NCBI GenBank assembly: GCA_018105865.1
Contig: CM030835.1
Location: forward strand, 2,466,816 to 2,530,815
Reading direction: 5' to 3'
DNA: 64,000 bases
Source: Metaphire vulgaris
Taxonomy: Eukaryota; Annelida; Clitellata; Crassiclitellata; Megascolecidae
The translations under genes and the position numbers were made by a program. The notes beneath the pieces are model-generated. The model saw only the letters and a list, made by a program, of their open reading frames with translations. It searched no databases and had not been told where the DNA came from. This document shows, one piece after another, positions 1 to 15,700 of the stretch (position 1 is the stretch's first letter; each line of letters begins with the position of its first letter).

Positions 1-174
1 GTATATGCTTTATATATTTGGGGGGATGCAGTGGAGTAGCAGTAGAATTCATACCACGCAATGGGAGTGTAGGGAGTTTGACTCTGGCTCTTAGCAAGTT
101 GTTCACGTGATGTTGACTTCCTCTGCACTTAAGATTCTTCACTGTGTGAATGACTTAACTTCATTAACTACCAT

Positions 175-177
<3 letters not shown>

Positions 178-244
<67 letters not shown>
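178..244. repeat. (AAT)n microsatellite
   Basis: About 66 bp of uninterrupted AAT. Confidence 0.95.
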
Positions 245-247
<3 letters not shown>

Positions 248-640
248 CATATATAATTATATATGGCTCCGGATCTCGGAACGCATCAAGTTTAAGCGAT
301 GCTGGTTTACGTTTCGAGGCTTGCGCGACTCTACCTGTCCCGGCCATTTAACAGCGCTGGTGCACAGGCCTGCGATGTCGGATTAGACGCTTGCATCTCC
401 GGTCCAGCAGTCGCGTTCTGATGTCCGTTCCCCCTCCGTCCAAAATGGCAAAACTTTGGGAGAGATCTTTTACGCGGGGGGGAACCCCGAATGCATTGCC
501 AGATGAAGTGACCAAAGAGACAAACCTCTTCCTAACTGTTTGCAAACAAACTAAAGAACGCACTTATTTACTACCTCCTTCAAGTGCCCCCTGTAAAGTG
601 CTCTTGACTTTGGCCTTTGCTATGCTTATTGCACTATATT

Positions 641-642
<2 letters not shown>

Positions 643-706
<64 letters not shown>
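643..706. repeat. (AAT)n microsatellite
   Basis: About 64 bp of AAT after a sequence GCCTTTGCTATGCTTATTGC, also seen near other AAT tracts. Confidence 0.95.
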
Positions 707-707
<1 letters not shown>

Positions 708-879
708 TTAATAATAATGTATACTAATTTTACTAGCAATAAAACTGACTGATAATTTCCAATATACCAAAGCCGGTTAAATCGGTTTCAAAGAATGCAG
801 CAAGTAATGTTTTCGACATTACGTATAGGTTATTATGCTTTGTAAACATGAAATACAATAAAATATATAACTATAGCGT

Positions 880-995
880 GGTTTAAAGTGGCATAGGAGG
901 CATTACGGTCTGTGTGAAAGCCACTAGGGGCGCTAACTGGGCTTGAAATGCCAGCCTATATTTCCAGCACTTAACCCATTTGGCCATCTTCCACC
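880..995 (-). mobile_element. tRNA-derived SINE, family 1
   Basis: On the minus strand it reads GATGGCCAAATGGGTTAAGTG (A-box-like), then TTTCAAGCCC (B-box-like), then TAGTGGCTTTCACACAG and GCCACTTTAAA. The order and tail match the plus-strand copy at 32540. Confidence 0.7.
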
Positions 996-3455
996 CCTAA
1001 GACATGGACCTAACTAAAATGGGGAGCTGAACTAAGCTTTGAGTTGTTCTTAGACTTCATATCTTGTCAGATTTAAGTCAGAAGTAGACTGGATGATTCC
1101 AGATAGTAGACATCACATCTAATTCGGCTGTGCTGCACTATGGTAATCAATTCCTGTGCTGTTGAAGGTTCAGAAAAAATTTCATTTGAGGATCGTCTGT
1201 ATTTGCATTTTAAAAAATTAAAGCAACAACTATACGAACAAGTCTGAGGTCTGCAATTGCTTTAATTGATGGATCGTTTTAGGCCTAATGTAGAATTTTT
1301 TCTTATTTAAGCTTATATTAGTATTGCAGTCTAAGATAGTTAGATGCTAAGAGGAGCAGTACAGTCGTTCTGATGTATATTTTTGTCACACTTTTTATCT
1401 TTCTGAATCTTTCTCGGATTTAGCCTGGCCCTAATTTCTCCACGCCCTCGCAGATACTCAGATCCTTGATTTTATGGGTCATTCGCTTCCAGCAGATTGG
1501 ATCTCATCCTCTGGGCCAGAGATTTCTGCTTCCAGCATCCCTCCCGCACAATTGTGTTTCTTTGCCAGTCTCAGGTCTTGTAAAATTCTTGACAATTCAT
1601 TCCGTGGGCGAGTACAGAGTCTGTTAGCAGACTTTGATCTTTAAGAGGCTTTTACGTCTGATTAGGTCTACGGTGTAATTTTAGTAGTTAAAAGGTGAAC
1701 GTTTCTGTCGGATTTTATGGAGGATTAAACCTTCCAAGTGATTCATATGGAAGTCCATCTAATTAGATTGGATGGAATGGTTTGGCTGGCAGAATAATCA
1801 GTTAGTTCTCAAGTTGCTCAAGGGTTTTCACTGTGATAGTAATGCTGTCATTTACAGTTTTGCACACTTAAGTAAGTAAGTAAGTAAAATCTCGTGGATT
1901 TCTATAGCGCCTTGGAAAGCAGCACAACAGTAGCTGCTTATTCTTAGACGAATTCATTGGCATGTTAGAAACACTGACAATTGGCCGTGCTTTTGAAAGT
2001 GTTAGTTTCAGATGAGGTCACTTGATGACGCAAGTTGCTGTATTGTTCAAAAATCAACTGCAAAGATTCTAGCCGCGTGTATTTGTGCACTTGTATTGCC
2101 GAGCATTGAAGCATAGCATAAAATGATTATGTTCTCTTGTGGCTAGCAACTTGGAAATCTCGAGAAATTGCAGATGGCATTGTTGACAGATTGTTTCTAT
2201 GTGAACTGTTCACCAGGTTCAGTTTTACAATTTTACACTGTCATATTCTGATGTCCGATGATTAATTGGCGAATATGTCTCCTGGACATTCATTTTCCCC
2301 ACCTTGGTAAGAATTAACAAATCTGCTGAATTTCGGAAAAACAAATTTCCCAGAAGGCTTTTGATAAGCAAATTCCTTATTTCCCTAAGAGTTGAAGTAC
2401 AGATGAAAGATTACGCTGTGAAAAGCTTAGAGACCCTGCTTAATACCGGTATATACCCACTGAGTCATCTAAAAACCTAGAAATGGGATCGTAGGGGCTC
2501 ATGTGATGGCCGAAGTGGGTTTTGGGGGCTCGTTGTGTGCCCATATTTGGTTCAAAGGCCCGCATTTTCAGGATGTACAAAATACAGAATAGTACCCACA
2601 CATGACAAATTGATCATGTGCAGCCACTCTTGCATGTCATTTATTCCAAACAGCCAACCTGAAAGCAATAAAATATTTGTGGGATCAATAAAATTGAGGT
2701 TTAAGGATGTTACTGACTGCATAATTGTACGGCATGATGCAGCTATGACTTCAGATTTTGTTAGACAGTATTTGAAATTCTATCCATTATCTAATAATGC
2801 ATTATCGTTTTGTTTTTGCGATGAGTATATAATATTATAAGATCAATAATGCCCCAGACAGTAGCAACTATTTAAAAATGAGGGAACTAAAGTTTATCAC
2901 CTCTTCTTAATTAATTTATAACTTACCCTGTGTCTTAATTGGTCATATGAAAATTAATTAATTTTTCCATTATTTTCTCACTTGGTTCAATAGAGATCTG
3001 GTCGATACTAAATACTTGGTCAGATTGTTGCTGTATTTTCAAATGGCATGTGAATTTTTAAGGGCATGATATTTTCATTTCAAACTTTTGCAGCAGTACA
3101 AGAATTGAACTGGTAAATTGCTATCCGTATTGATGAAAGTTTCAATAGTAATCTGCCTATTAGTAATTCATGAATTGTCATTAGTTAAATATATTTATAT
3201 GTAATAATTCCTAGTCAGATGCAGTAATATGTATTAATTGGGTTGTTTAGAAAAGTGCTTTTGTAAGATATTAACTGTGCAAACGGAAAATAATATGCTT
3301 GTCAAATGCAAAGTTTTTGGTGCAAATATACAAGACAAGATATTTTTTCAAAATTTAATTAAACCGCTATAACACCCCAAACAAACAAATGGGTCACTAC
3401 ACCAGGCACTCTTTTAGTTTAGCATACCTTTTTCTTTCAGTAATCTGTCTAATTC

Positions 3456-3536
<81 letters not shown>
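3456..3536. repeat. (ATT)n microsatellite
   Basis: About 80 bp of ATT; shorter ATT, GTT and GT runs follow at 3620-3784. Confidence 0.95.
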
Positions 3537-3540
<4 letters not shown>

Positions 3541-3752
3541 TATATATTATATATGAGTTATTGTTTTCATGAAAGATCTGCTATTCGGACTTGACAGCAG
3601 AAGTCTTGCTGTCCTTCCTTTATTATTATTATTATTATTATTAACAATAACAAGATTATTGTTATTGTTGTTGTTGTTGTTGTTGTTATAAATGTCAATT
3701 TGTATAGTGCTATGTGCCTGGCAAAGGCCATAGTCAAGATCGCTTTAGTGTG

Positions 3753-3784
<32 letters not shown>

Positions 3785-4814
3785 CATTTCTTTTTTGCTG
3801 TGTTTCAAGCATACATTTTTGATATAGAATGCTTTCTGTATTATGACTTTCTAGCTGTCCTGTATGCTTGTATTCCTCCTTAACAGGTTGTTTGACCCGA
3901 AGGGCAATCTAATTATCCAGCTCTCTGATGAGTGTCTTTTGATTGAGTTTTGATTTAGGAGTTAGATTTCGTCATCTTGTTGCATTCTTTTCACATATAT
4001 ACCGTTGGGATCCATATTAATGAATGATATTTATAAATGACAAATATATTTGATGAGATAAAGTTATTACCCTTGATGGTTGTCATGATGCATTTTTTTC
4101 TTAAGATTCCCAAAGGCATTTGCTGAATATCACTGCAACATTCTGTGTTACTTAAAAATGTAGAATGGTCACGTTTTTAACAAAACAGAAGAGATGGAAT
4201 TGATGCTTTGTGGACATTCGAACTGGGGAATGATTTTCCCATCTCTAGATTTGGCGTAAAACTGTCGCTGTTACATTTATAAAAAAATTCGTCTTATTTG
4301 CTCTCTTATCGAATTGTTTTGATGGACAAAAAAATCCATCAGACATTCAGACTCCAGAACGCATGTCAGACCTTAATCAGTTGTCAGTTTGACATGGTGT
4401 CTTAATGCATAGCATTTACTTCACTTGACATTTTTCTTTCAGGGAGGGGGGGCTCATCCAATGGAGCTCTTAGACTGCTGTTTGTTTGTTTATCACATTT
4501 TCTGTTGATGGAGTCCTGATGAGCTAGAGCATGGCTAGAGTGCCTTGTGGCCAGATTACTTGTGGCATTTCTTAGCCCCCCTCCCCCAACCATTAATCCT
4601 TCAACATTTTAATATCCCCAGTTAATCTCTCTGATCCGAAAAATGAAATTTAAATACTTGGAAGAGATATACACTAATGAATTTGCAGACGTGTGCAGGC
4701 AGTTTTGCAGTAAATGGGTAAATGGTACAAGCAGCTATTTTTGAATGGTCAGAGGCTTAGTCATTCACACTGGTCAAAGATGTTGGGCAAAAATATTAGT
4801 TTATACTCATTTGT

Positions 4815-4848
<34 letters not shown>

Positions 4849-5402
4849 GAAGCAAAAAAATTTGGATTGGAGTAGACTGGCACCACCAGCTGCATTTTTC
4901 AAAATTTGACCATTGCAAGCAGTTTTTTTTAAAATGGATCAATAGAATAGTGTATAAATATTTATATAAATTATATAAAATATAGCATGTTAGAAAGTAT
5001 ACATAGAAAGTATAATATAGTATATACAGTGATGTTAATTAAAGAAAGAAATTCATGCCAATATGTTGGCTACACTTGCTATCAGCCTTAAGTCACAGCC
5101 TTAGTTTATGCCATGCACATAGTCTTTGGCCAGAAAATATCAAAAATAGTCATTTGACTCATCTTCAGAGCAGAAAATTCATGGAGATCTGTTCTGAGTT
5201 TGATTGGCTAGCTGCTTTGTTTATTATGAGTACTTGCCAGTCTGTGGAACTGAAACTGTTAATTGCATCGTCATTTTCTTTTCTTTATATAGGCCTAGTC
5301 TATTAATTATTTAGCTAATATTGGAACGTGGCTATAAATAGCATGCATATATTTTCAGTTAAATCCTACTTCTGTCCTAAACTTGTCTGTAAATTAATGT
5401 TA

Positions 5403-5750
<348 letters not shown>

Positions 5751-6316
5751 TTAATCTTTCTTATTTACTTTGTGCCATGCTACATGAAAATCCTTTTTTC
5801 CTCTTCAATGGCTATCTTTATTCGGTTAATAAGCAGTTATGTGCTTGAGATTTGGTTGTTTGTTTGACCCTTGAACATGTTTAAACATTCTTTTTTTCTG
5901 ACATGTTATAAACTTCCAACTTTCTAGGATGCCCTAGAGGAATGCCCTGGAAGAATATTTATCATATCAGAGTATCCTTTCGATTATAACTTATTTTTTG
6001 CTTGAGTGATAAAGCCACTGATAATTTAACCTGTATCAATAGCTGTATATTTTGGTGAAGCAGTATGTATGATTACTCCACACTCCATATGCTTTTATGA
6101 GAAGCATAGTCAAATGACTTATCTTAGACATTAATTTTCCAGTATACATATACATAATTAGAAAATAAAAATTTACCACTTGAAACAGTAGTAGACATCT
6201 TGTCCACTTTGCTTTGCATCATTATAATTTGAATTTATGCCCTTTTGGCTTGTTGCTCTTGGTGAAGATAAATAGTCACACGTTTTTTTATATCCTCACA
6301 TCTTATAAGTCAACAG

Positions 6317-6490
6317 CAGGGTGCAATTTGTAGGGGGGAGGGATGATTCCCCCCACTGCCCAACTGCATCCTCCTACTGCTACATCCCCCCACCACTACA
6401 TCCCCCCACTGCTACACTTCCCCAACAACTACATCCCCTAAGCTCAACATATACCCCCCCACACTGCTCCAGGTCACAAATCGCACCCTG
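6317..6490. mobile_element. hAT-like MITE (ends CAGGGTGCAATTTGT)
   Basis: Inverted ends CAGGGTGCAATTTGT / ACAAATCGCACCCTG with flanking 8-mers gtcaacag and gtcagcag (7 of 8). Ends 57 bp before the first visible DDR exon. Confidence 0.75.
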
Positions 6491-6547
6491 GTCAGCAGCT
6501 GTATGTAGTATATGGTTCTTATATGTTGGTTATGTTTTTTTCACCAG

Positions 6548-6653
6548 ACTCCTGTGGGAATCATCTGGGTATGCAGTCTGGTGCTATTCCGGACAGTGCT
6601 ATCACAGCTAGCTCCTCCTATGACCAGAAAAGTGTTGGACCTTTGAACGCAAG
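6548..6653 (+). CDS. DDR: DDR exon: start of discoidin domain
   Basis: Follows an AG acceptor at 6546-6547 and ends at GTAACG. Reads [15 protein letters not shown] then ITASS, the canonical opening of the DDR discoidin domain. It includes the first conserved Cys. Entry phase 1, exit phase 2 (split Arg). Confidence 0.94.
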
Positions 6654-9337
6654 GTAACGTCACCTCTGAGTAATGTGCACATTTTTCTTAATAGTTAATA
6701 AGTCCCCTACCTAAGCCTACAGTGTACGAGAATTTCTAGGAAAGATAGATTTCTGCTGAGTAGGCCTACAGGATTGAATCGGGTATGGAGTTGTGTGACA
6801 TGTAGAAATTTTGTAAAAATAATAATGCACTTTTATAGCACCATTTCTAATACCCCTAGGCATCAATCAATCAATCGATATCAGTCAAAACAGTCAACCA
6901 ATCAATCAAAATTCACTTTTTAGTTATGTTTCGAATTTATATTTCGGCTGTTGTCTGATTATTAATAATATTGCAGATTATTGATTCTCTTTGCCACAGA
7001 ATAAGAACTGAAAAGCACGGTGGAGCTTGGTGCCCACGACCGCAGATCAGCAAAGACGTCTACGAATGGCTGGAGATTGACCTTGGCGAACTGAAGGTCG
7101 TTTCAATGGTCGAAACTCAGGGAAGATTTGGCAATGGACAGGTACCTGGAAACAGCAAAAATTCGTTTTTTCTGTTCAGTCTGTTTATTAGATATACTCA
7201 CACAATCATACACGCTGCAGACACATATATAATTCCTTGTGTTGAATAATAGAAAGCCTTATTGTCCTGTACAGGAAATAATGAGACGAGTTTTTTGTTG
7301 TCTTAACTCAGTGTTTATTATAGGCCTTCTCTGGGGGGGAAATCCCCCAACGTTTGAAATCCCCCCCCCAAAAAAAATTACATTTTGGCAAGTAGTATTA
7401 GTGACCTCCCCAATGTCTGTCCCCCTTACATTTTAAACTCCCCCACTGTCTAGGTGGATGGAATAAACACTGGTATTAATTAATTGATGTTTTCTTATCT
7501 CTGTTGATGCTGTAAAATGCTATTCAGACATGAATTATTTAACAATGTCAGTAGGCATGCTATTTAATTCTGAAGCTGTAAGTTCATTCAGCTTTTGGTA
7601 TTTACCTTTTTAGATTTTTTAGTTACTTACCAGCCATGTTTGCTTTGTGTAAATGATCATTATGCTTGTGTTAGCAATACAGCTTGAATCTTAACAGCAG
7701 CAATAATTAATTATTCACCCTTTAAGTCCTATTGCCTCTGCAATAGTTATTTTTGAAACTATTATCCTTATTTGCTCTTTTTGCAAGCTAAATAATGGCT
7801 TTTGGACTCTAAAAATTACTAAAGAAAAACCTGGAACAGACCTTTAACAAAGTTTTGTTGATGTTTCTAAATGTGTATATAGGACATTGTGTGCTTAATT
7901 TAGTTAAGTGTAAACGCAAAGAGTAAGAACACTACCTTGAGAAATGAAGGCTTGATAAAGCTAAAAAAAGTCGAGAGTTAAAACAGGGAAACAGAGACAG
8001 CAGCATTTAGATTGTGAGCAATTATGGAAGGAGATAAATTTTATCTGAAAATTAGAACTGATGACAGAGAATGCTGAATGCCAACCAGACTACTATACAG
8101 AAAACGATAAAGCCCTTAGAAAGGAGTTTTTGGCAGAAGACACACTGAGACAGACTACAAAGTGCCAAGTAGTCTCGCCACTGTTGAATAAGGCATTTAG
8201 GATAATAGATCGGAGAAAGCAGGTCTAGACCCTATTGCATAATGCTGCTTGTTCTTGAGTGTTGGGTGTACTGTATAGTTCGGCTGTGGTTCTTACGGCC
8301 GTGCAGTTAAGCTGTTCAATTTTAAACACGTGTAAGTGAACCAAATTGAACCTTTGCAGCACTAATCCTCTGCATTTGTTTTGTGGAAAGGAAAGCTTTC
8401 TATTGCATTCTGCGGTCTTTGCACCGTCTCGTTTCCAGAAGCAGAGATAGTTACAGCTCGTTGAATTATTACGAGAGATACGTATTGCCGTAAGATCCGG
8501 CATTTACGTCGTGTATCATATAATGCGCTCAGCAAAGCACCATAATATTATAATGCTGTATTTGATGCATGAGAAGTAGTGGGAACATCAGTTAGCACAA
8601 GCTGGAGACCAAGCTTCTATATGCATTCTCACTAATTTTTGTCTTGTAAGGCATGGTTTTTGGCTGATAGTGAGCAGTGCTTTTAATAGTTAGATATTAA
8701 TCTGTAAATATTTTTGCTAAATTTTTAACGAAATTGGCTGTGGCTATGTGTGTCCAGATGGATGCTCACAATCTCTTGCTGTTTCAAACAGCACGCACTC
8801 TCTCTTTTGTTAGAAATGACCCATGCTGATTACCAGTTTTCGGGTAGTTAATTCAAACGATCATTTAGGCAGTTTAAATTATAAAATTAAAGATTAAACT
8901 TATCTAAAAATAAAAACTATTAAAATTAATACTAGACGTAGACTTAAACCAGATCTTGCAGTCTTACAAGTGCTACTTACTTATTTACTTACTTTACTTA
9001 CTTACTTTATGCAGATTCTGACCAAATAAGTGGGTCTTTTATTTGTAGTATAATTATGTGATCAAAATCTTAGAAAACAAGCAAGCAATTATATTTAAAA
9101 ACCTTCTACCGGTCATAGTTTGCCATGCATTATGTATGCACTGTTAGAATGGCAGAACAGACACACAGCAGTACTGAGTTTGGTAATGTTAACACACTTA
9201 CCGGTATTATGCATTATTATTATTATTACTACTACTACTACTACTACTACTACTATTACTATTATTATTATTATTATTACTACTACTATTATTATTATTA
9301 TTATTATTACTATTATTATTATTACTATTATTATTAC

Positions 9338-9380
<43 letters not shown>

Positions 9381-9708
9381 GTTGTTGTTGTTGTTGTTGT
9401 ATTATGGTCCAGCAAAGCATTGTGACAGTGCCATGGTAACTTTGCTGGATACATTTTTGTTGATATTTCAGAATCGATTTGATCTATTTCTGTTATGTCG
9501 CTCTCATGTCGTATATGCAATGTTCAGTAAACTTTAAAAGCTTTTAAATAATAATTTGATGTATCTGCTTCGGGCGGTGACTCTTTGGGATTGAGAATTA
9601 CATTGAAATAATTGAAGTTCTTTCTGAAACTTATCATCACGTTCATATAGTGGTAGACTTTTTAAATATACCCTTGTGCAGCTAGATGCTGATATGATGG
9701 TTAATAAC

Positions 9709-9766
<58 letters not shown>

Positions 9767-12700
9767 GTTAGCACTTTGAACTGCCTGTAGATTGTTGTGC
9801 CTTGTTGCAATTAAGAAGCATCTTCTTTTTTCCAGTATGAATTAAATTATTGTGTTTCAAGCACCAAATTTGGAGACCAAATCAATTTTTGTTGTTGATT
9901 TAAATAGAAAATAATTTCAATTGCATGCGTTAATTGCTGGACCTTGTTTGATTTTTGCCGTTACAGGGTCAGGAGTTTGCTCCAAATTATTTGCTTGAAT
10001 ACCAACGTGAGAGTGGCCAGCGCTGGATTCGTTTCCGCGACAGGAAGGGAATGGAAGTGAGTACCGGTAACTAAGTTGCTGGGAACTGTCTTTCCAGCCG
10101 ATACGAGTTCTTTATTCGAATCGAATGGAGAGCTGGCCGTGTTTTGTAAATTTACAACTGCGCTGTGAATGGGGTTGATTTAATATGCAAGTCTTGTTCA
10201 AGACGTTTTATTTTATCAGGTTCTTCATTCTACCAGTTTTTTAGCAATTCAACAGAGCTAAGGTCTGCTTTACCATTCAGTTGTTGGAAATACAGTTTGC
10301 AGAGTCAATATATTGTTCGATAAAACCTAATTTTTAGGAACTAGTTAAAACTCAGAAGCCAATTTTAAAAACTAGTTTTAATTACTTGAGTCTCCAGGTA
10401 AATGTTTGTGAAACTAAGTTATAAATAAGTTAATGTGTGAGTGTATGCTTACTGGATTTCTAAAATGTGTTTGATTGTTCTACACTCTAAGTTGCTATGC
10501 ATCTGCTACATGTGCATGTGTACAGGGTGGTGCAAAAAAACCGGACTATATTAAATGCAAACCTAAATGTGACTAGTCCCGTTTTTTGCACCACCCTGTA
10601 GAATTAAGTATGAACCATGGTTATTGTAGCTGGTATAGTTTGTGTGAAAATGACAATATTTGATGATGTCTGGCAAATTGATGTGTGCCTAAATATGCCC
10701 AATTGGCTGACATCGACTTTTTAGACATTCTTTGATGATTTCAGATGTTTCGCGGTAACGAAAACACATACAGGGCCGAGTTGCGTACGCTCGCTCCGCC
10801 GATAATTGCCCGACGTTTGCGTTTTGTTCCATATTCGAGTCATCCGCGAACTGTCTGCATGCGAGTGGAAATCTACGGCTGTTCGTGGCCAGGTTATTAA
10901 CTCAGCACCTCTTTGACGCACTGCGACGACGTACCGTAATGTGCATGTAAACATGCAGGCATTTGTTGTGTTTCGTTTGTGCGCGGTGATCTTCTGGTGC
11001 ATTTGCCTGCATGAAGTTATGCGCCCACTCATTAGGCAGCATCATTTGTGTAAAGTGTGCGTTTAGTTTATTAGTTTATTATTAGTTTATTTTATTTAGT
11101 TTCGTTCAGTTGATTGGTGTTATTTCTTGTTTGTGTACTATTTATGACTGCTGCATCGCCGTGCAGTGAGAAATATTACACATCCACGCGTGCAGTGTAC
11201 AGGCAGTTATATTTTGCAGCTAATATTGGGATAGTAGCATTGGATTTGATGTGCAGAATAGTACCATACATGCATGAAGGTACGGTACACACTTTTTTAT
11301 GCTTGAATTGACCAATACTGCTTGATTGGAAGACATTCACAGACATGCTTTATAGATTTTTACCTCAACTGTGGAATTACAGTGCAGTTTAAGTAGAACA
11401 TTGAGCCTTAATATACCGGTACTATAGCTATTTCAAGAACGATTAAGCGCATAAGAATAAGCAGCTACTGCTGTACTACTTTCCAAAGCGCTATATAGAT
11501 TTACGACATTTTACTTTACTCTTTAAAATTGTAATATTTCACTCTATTTAAACACACAGATTTGGATGATGTTCTGTGAAGTGTGACCTAAGTTGGTTAC
11601 AGACGTGGCGCATCAGCACAATGGGGGTTGAATTAACCATAAAACAGAACAGAATCTAATATTGTCATTAGGTGCTCGTTTGCAGTGGAGTTGAAAAATG
11701 GCCAAACATGAGCTGAATCATGCAGAAGTGACAGGAGTACTGCAGACGAATTCAGAATCGTAGTGATGCAGTGGAGGAGGAAGAGGTCGTGGATGGCCGA
11801 AGTGTCGTGTTTCACTGCTAGACGTAAATCGTGCGATAATTGCATAAACGGGTGAAAGAGTCACAGCTTCTCTTGGGTCATCTCTTACGATTTGATACAA
11901 TTTCATATTCCCATAAATGCTGCTTAACCGACGAAGTCACCAAAGTGTTGTTTGGCGGTACCTTCCTAAGTTAAGTGTCCGATGTTGGGGTGTGTTTTGG
12001 CATGCTATATTTTCTTATGGTCTGTTCGTTTGACGACCTTTATGTTCTCTGCATTTCTTTTGATCATTCTATATACTGAGTCTGTCATTGTCTTTGTTTT
12101 CAACAGCGTCTCTTCGGCCTGGATTCGGTGTTCTTTTGTTATCTGCATGATGTTTAAGTATCCTTAGTTGTGCACGCAACCATTATCGAGACTCTATTCG
12201 GTCGTACTATTAATAATATTTGGGACTAACTTCAGTTATGATGCACAAGCATTCTGGAAGATACTATGCGTGGCAGAGAGAGGAGATGCTTATGTGAATA
12301 AAGTCTGGAGATTTCTTAAGAATAAAATTTACTATTGCTTGTAAATATAATATTTTAGTACGTCTCTCTCTCTCTCTTTCTTTGTCTCTCCGTCCATTTT
12401 TTATAAGTGTGGTATAGTATACCGGTAATTTCAGAAGTTGATTTGTTAAAACTATTCTGAGCTGTTCCATAAGCAAATATCTATGCTGAAAGCGTATGGC
12501 ATGAATCGAGATAAAACCTGTGTCGAGCGTCAAATGGTAATGCTAAAATTGCCTTCAGGGTAGATTTTCTGTACTTGACATCAATGGTAGCAATGTATGA
12601 CATTGGCTTTTGCCACAGTGCAATGTAAAGAGCTATTGATCTGAAGGTGGGGCATTCGGATGCTTGTGAGTTTATCCGATATTTGCATCGCTGTTTCGTT

Positions 12701-15700
12701 TTTCTGTCCATGATCTATCGTCCTGCAAATTAAATTTTTGTAAAAGCTTTTCATATCTTTTTCATTTGCTCCAAATGAAAACTTCAAGAAATTTAATTTT
12801 CTCAAGAAATAACTCTTCTTGATGACTTAGACATGCCAGGATAAAATTAATGAGTTTGAGGTACAGGCTGAACATTAGTTACATAAAATTCTATAATTTT
12901 CAGGGGGTTTTTTGGTGTAGGTTTTCACATATCACTCCGTGGCATTATTCTTGATTGCTGTAAATATAAAATATTTTTCAGTTGCATATGTGGTTATTTT
13001 TATTTTGTTATTCTGTAGACGGTATCGTCTCTTACAACATGCGTCAGGGAGATCACCGTGGGACAGAAATGGATTTCTACGACTTCACTTACGATGGCAT
13101 GGTTGAGCATGGCTATTTATCTGGCGGCCTTGGTCAGTTGACTGACCTCGAGGAAGGAATTGTAAACTTTGAACTCGACATACGAAACTTTGGCAGAAAA
13201 GGGTACGGTTGGGTGGCGTGGCGTAATGACACTTCGTACGCTGGACCGGTTGAAATTATCTTTAAGTTTGACGAAATAAGAAACTTCTCTGCCGTCTACA
13301 TCGTTGCCAGCAACGTCGTCTCGAAAGAAGTTAGCGTCTTTAGCAGGGCAGTGATATCCTTCAGCATTGGTGGAGAACATTACATATCAGAGCCTGTGAT
13401 ATACGAACAGCGTGCTGAAGACGTAACGCTGGAATCGGCGAGACCCGTATTCATACCGATTCCCGGTCATTCGGGAAGATTTGCCAGAGTGGTTTTGTCT
13501 TTCGGGATGAAATGGATAATGATTAGTGAAATCCGATTTTTTTCAGGTAGACTTAATCTCTGCTTGGCTGATCATTTAAGCTGATTACCGGTAGTGCATT
13601 ATCACTGGGATAAATAACCATTGCTAGATTTTGTTAATATGGACTGCAGTAATTGAGAATAGTAATAACAATAATAATAATAATAATAATGCACTTCTAT
13701 AGCACCAGTTTAATACCCAAGAGTATCAATCGATAGAATGCACTGTAGGTGACTCCGAGATTCATTTATGGTGCATAAGAGCGTATGACATTTGTACTAA
13801 ATATTTATTTTTTAAAATAAGTGATATGATGTCCTTTTCATCATTGCACTTCTGTGTGTGTGTATGATTGAGGGAATAGGGTGGTTGATTTCTGTTTGAA
13901 GATGCGACGCACAAATTGATTGATATCAGCAGCAAAATCTCTTCCAGTTTATAAATACTTTATCAGATATCTATGCACAAGGCACATCAATTAATGTGAG
14001 TTGAGCAGTACTTCTAAAAATTAATAATGTTGTGCTAGCGACAGAGAAATTCATCAAATCAGATTGTACATTTTGCTGTCTTTATTAGAACCTGCACTTG
14101 TCCATATTTCAACGGAAATGCCGCTAGCGACGACATCCAGTGTCCCTCCTCTGCCTTTCGCTAGCAGCACTGTTAATTTGACTCTGCCGAAAGATGTCGG
14201 TGGGAGAGGAGTTCAAGAGCATATTGATTCAACGTCTGTGAGCGGTCGGTAATCTTTCAATGTTATGCTAACATAAATAAATAAAATTTCTTCAGAAAAC
14301 ATTCGGTGAATTTCTGATGATCTTTGATTTAGCAATAGCATGGAAAATAACCGGTGAAAAATTATGTGATTTAGTATATTAATCAGATTAGGTTTAAGTC
14401 AGGCACAGGGATATTCTAGGATTGTGAATTTGGGGGGTATCGACCTCAAATTGGGGGAGGGGGTGTTCAGAGCTAATTAGTATGCATTTTGTTTGCATAC
14501 CATTGTCACATTACCAAATTTTGGGGGTGTCGACCTCAAATTCGGGGTGTTGGGGGGTGTTGATGGGTGTTAGGGGGGTGTAAAAATATCCCTAGTCAGG
14601 CATCTACCTATGATCCTTGTCAATTTACTTCATTGTCATGAAACATGAAATTGGCCACTAGATAATTTGTAAATGTATCGTCCAATTTATTTTATCTGAA
14701 ATCAGTTACTCCGCAATTGGATTTGCTGTAATCAAGTAAAATGTCTTACTTGAGGAGGCATTGCACAGCAGTGATGATCTTGAATTAAACCATAGAGATA
14801 ATATTTCATATTGCTTCTTCTAATACTTTGAATATTGAGCATAAAGTGGTAAATTGAATCTCATTTTGTCAAAATCAGATTAAATTAATAAACAGCATCT
14901 AACATCATAAACTTGAAAATACAGGTTGAGTATTTTGACAAAATACCATCTTTAATCCAGTGTACCAGAATGCGTGATTTGAGATGTGACCTTTTGAAAT
15001 CAAATGACACAAAAATCCAGTTGCGTTTACTTCAAGTCATATACTAACTTAGCGATTATCTTTATTTTAATTTGAATTTAAGCATGTTTCAAATTTGTTT
15101 ATCTTATGAGGAGAAATGAAAGAAATATAATAAATAATTTGCAGGATAAATACCGGTAGTTGTCACTATTGGATGCATCTATGTATGTATGTATGTATGT
15201 ATGTATGTATTTATGTATGTATACTGGACTATTTATATAGTGCCGTAAGCATAGCAGGGTCAAAGACAAAGGGGCTTTACAAAGCTACTGAACTTCATTA
15301 TTTCTAGCCACAAGACCAGAAAATGATGGCATTATATCCAAGTGCTGTTTAAAACATCTGTACATACTTATTCATTCATGAAAGTGTTAGTGCTGTCAAT
15401 AATGTGGTTATTACCCATATTGGCTGGTTATTATTGTTACTGGTGTTACCATAGCAATGTTATACTGCATATAGATTGATTCTTTCTGTATGAAGAACAT
15501 AACTAGAGTGTTAATCAGATGAATTCTAAAGCTGTATTGCTTTGCTGTAGAGAATGAAGATTATGCTCTCGAATATTCCGGTCCCGAAGCCAAATCTTCT
15601 AATCACAATCGCCTCGACGACGCACACATCGGTATCATCATCAGTGCACTAGCTGCTTTCATTCTGCTCATCATTATAACCAGTTTTGTCGTCGTATGCC

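Noticed and set aside
9113..9520. Long Ile, Tyr or Val frames on both strands
   Set aside because: Pure translation of the ATT/ACT/GTT microsatellite.
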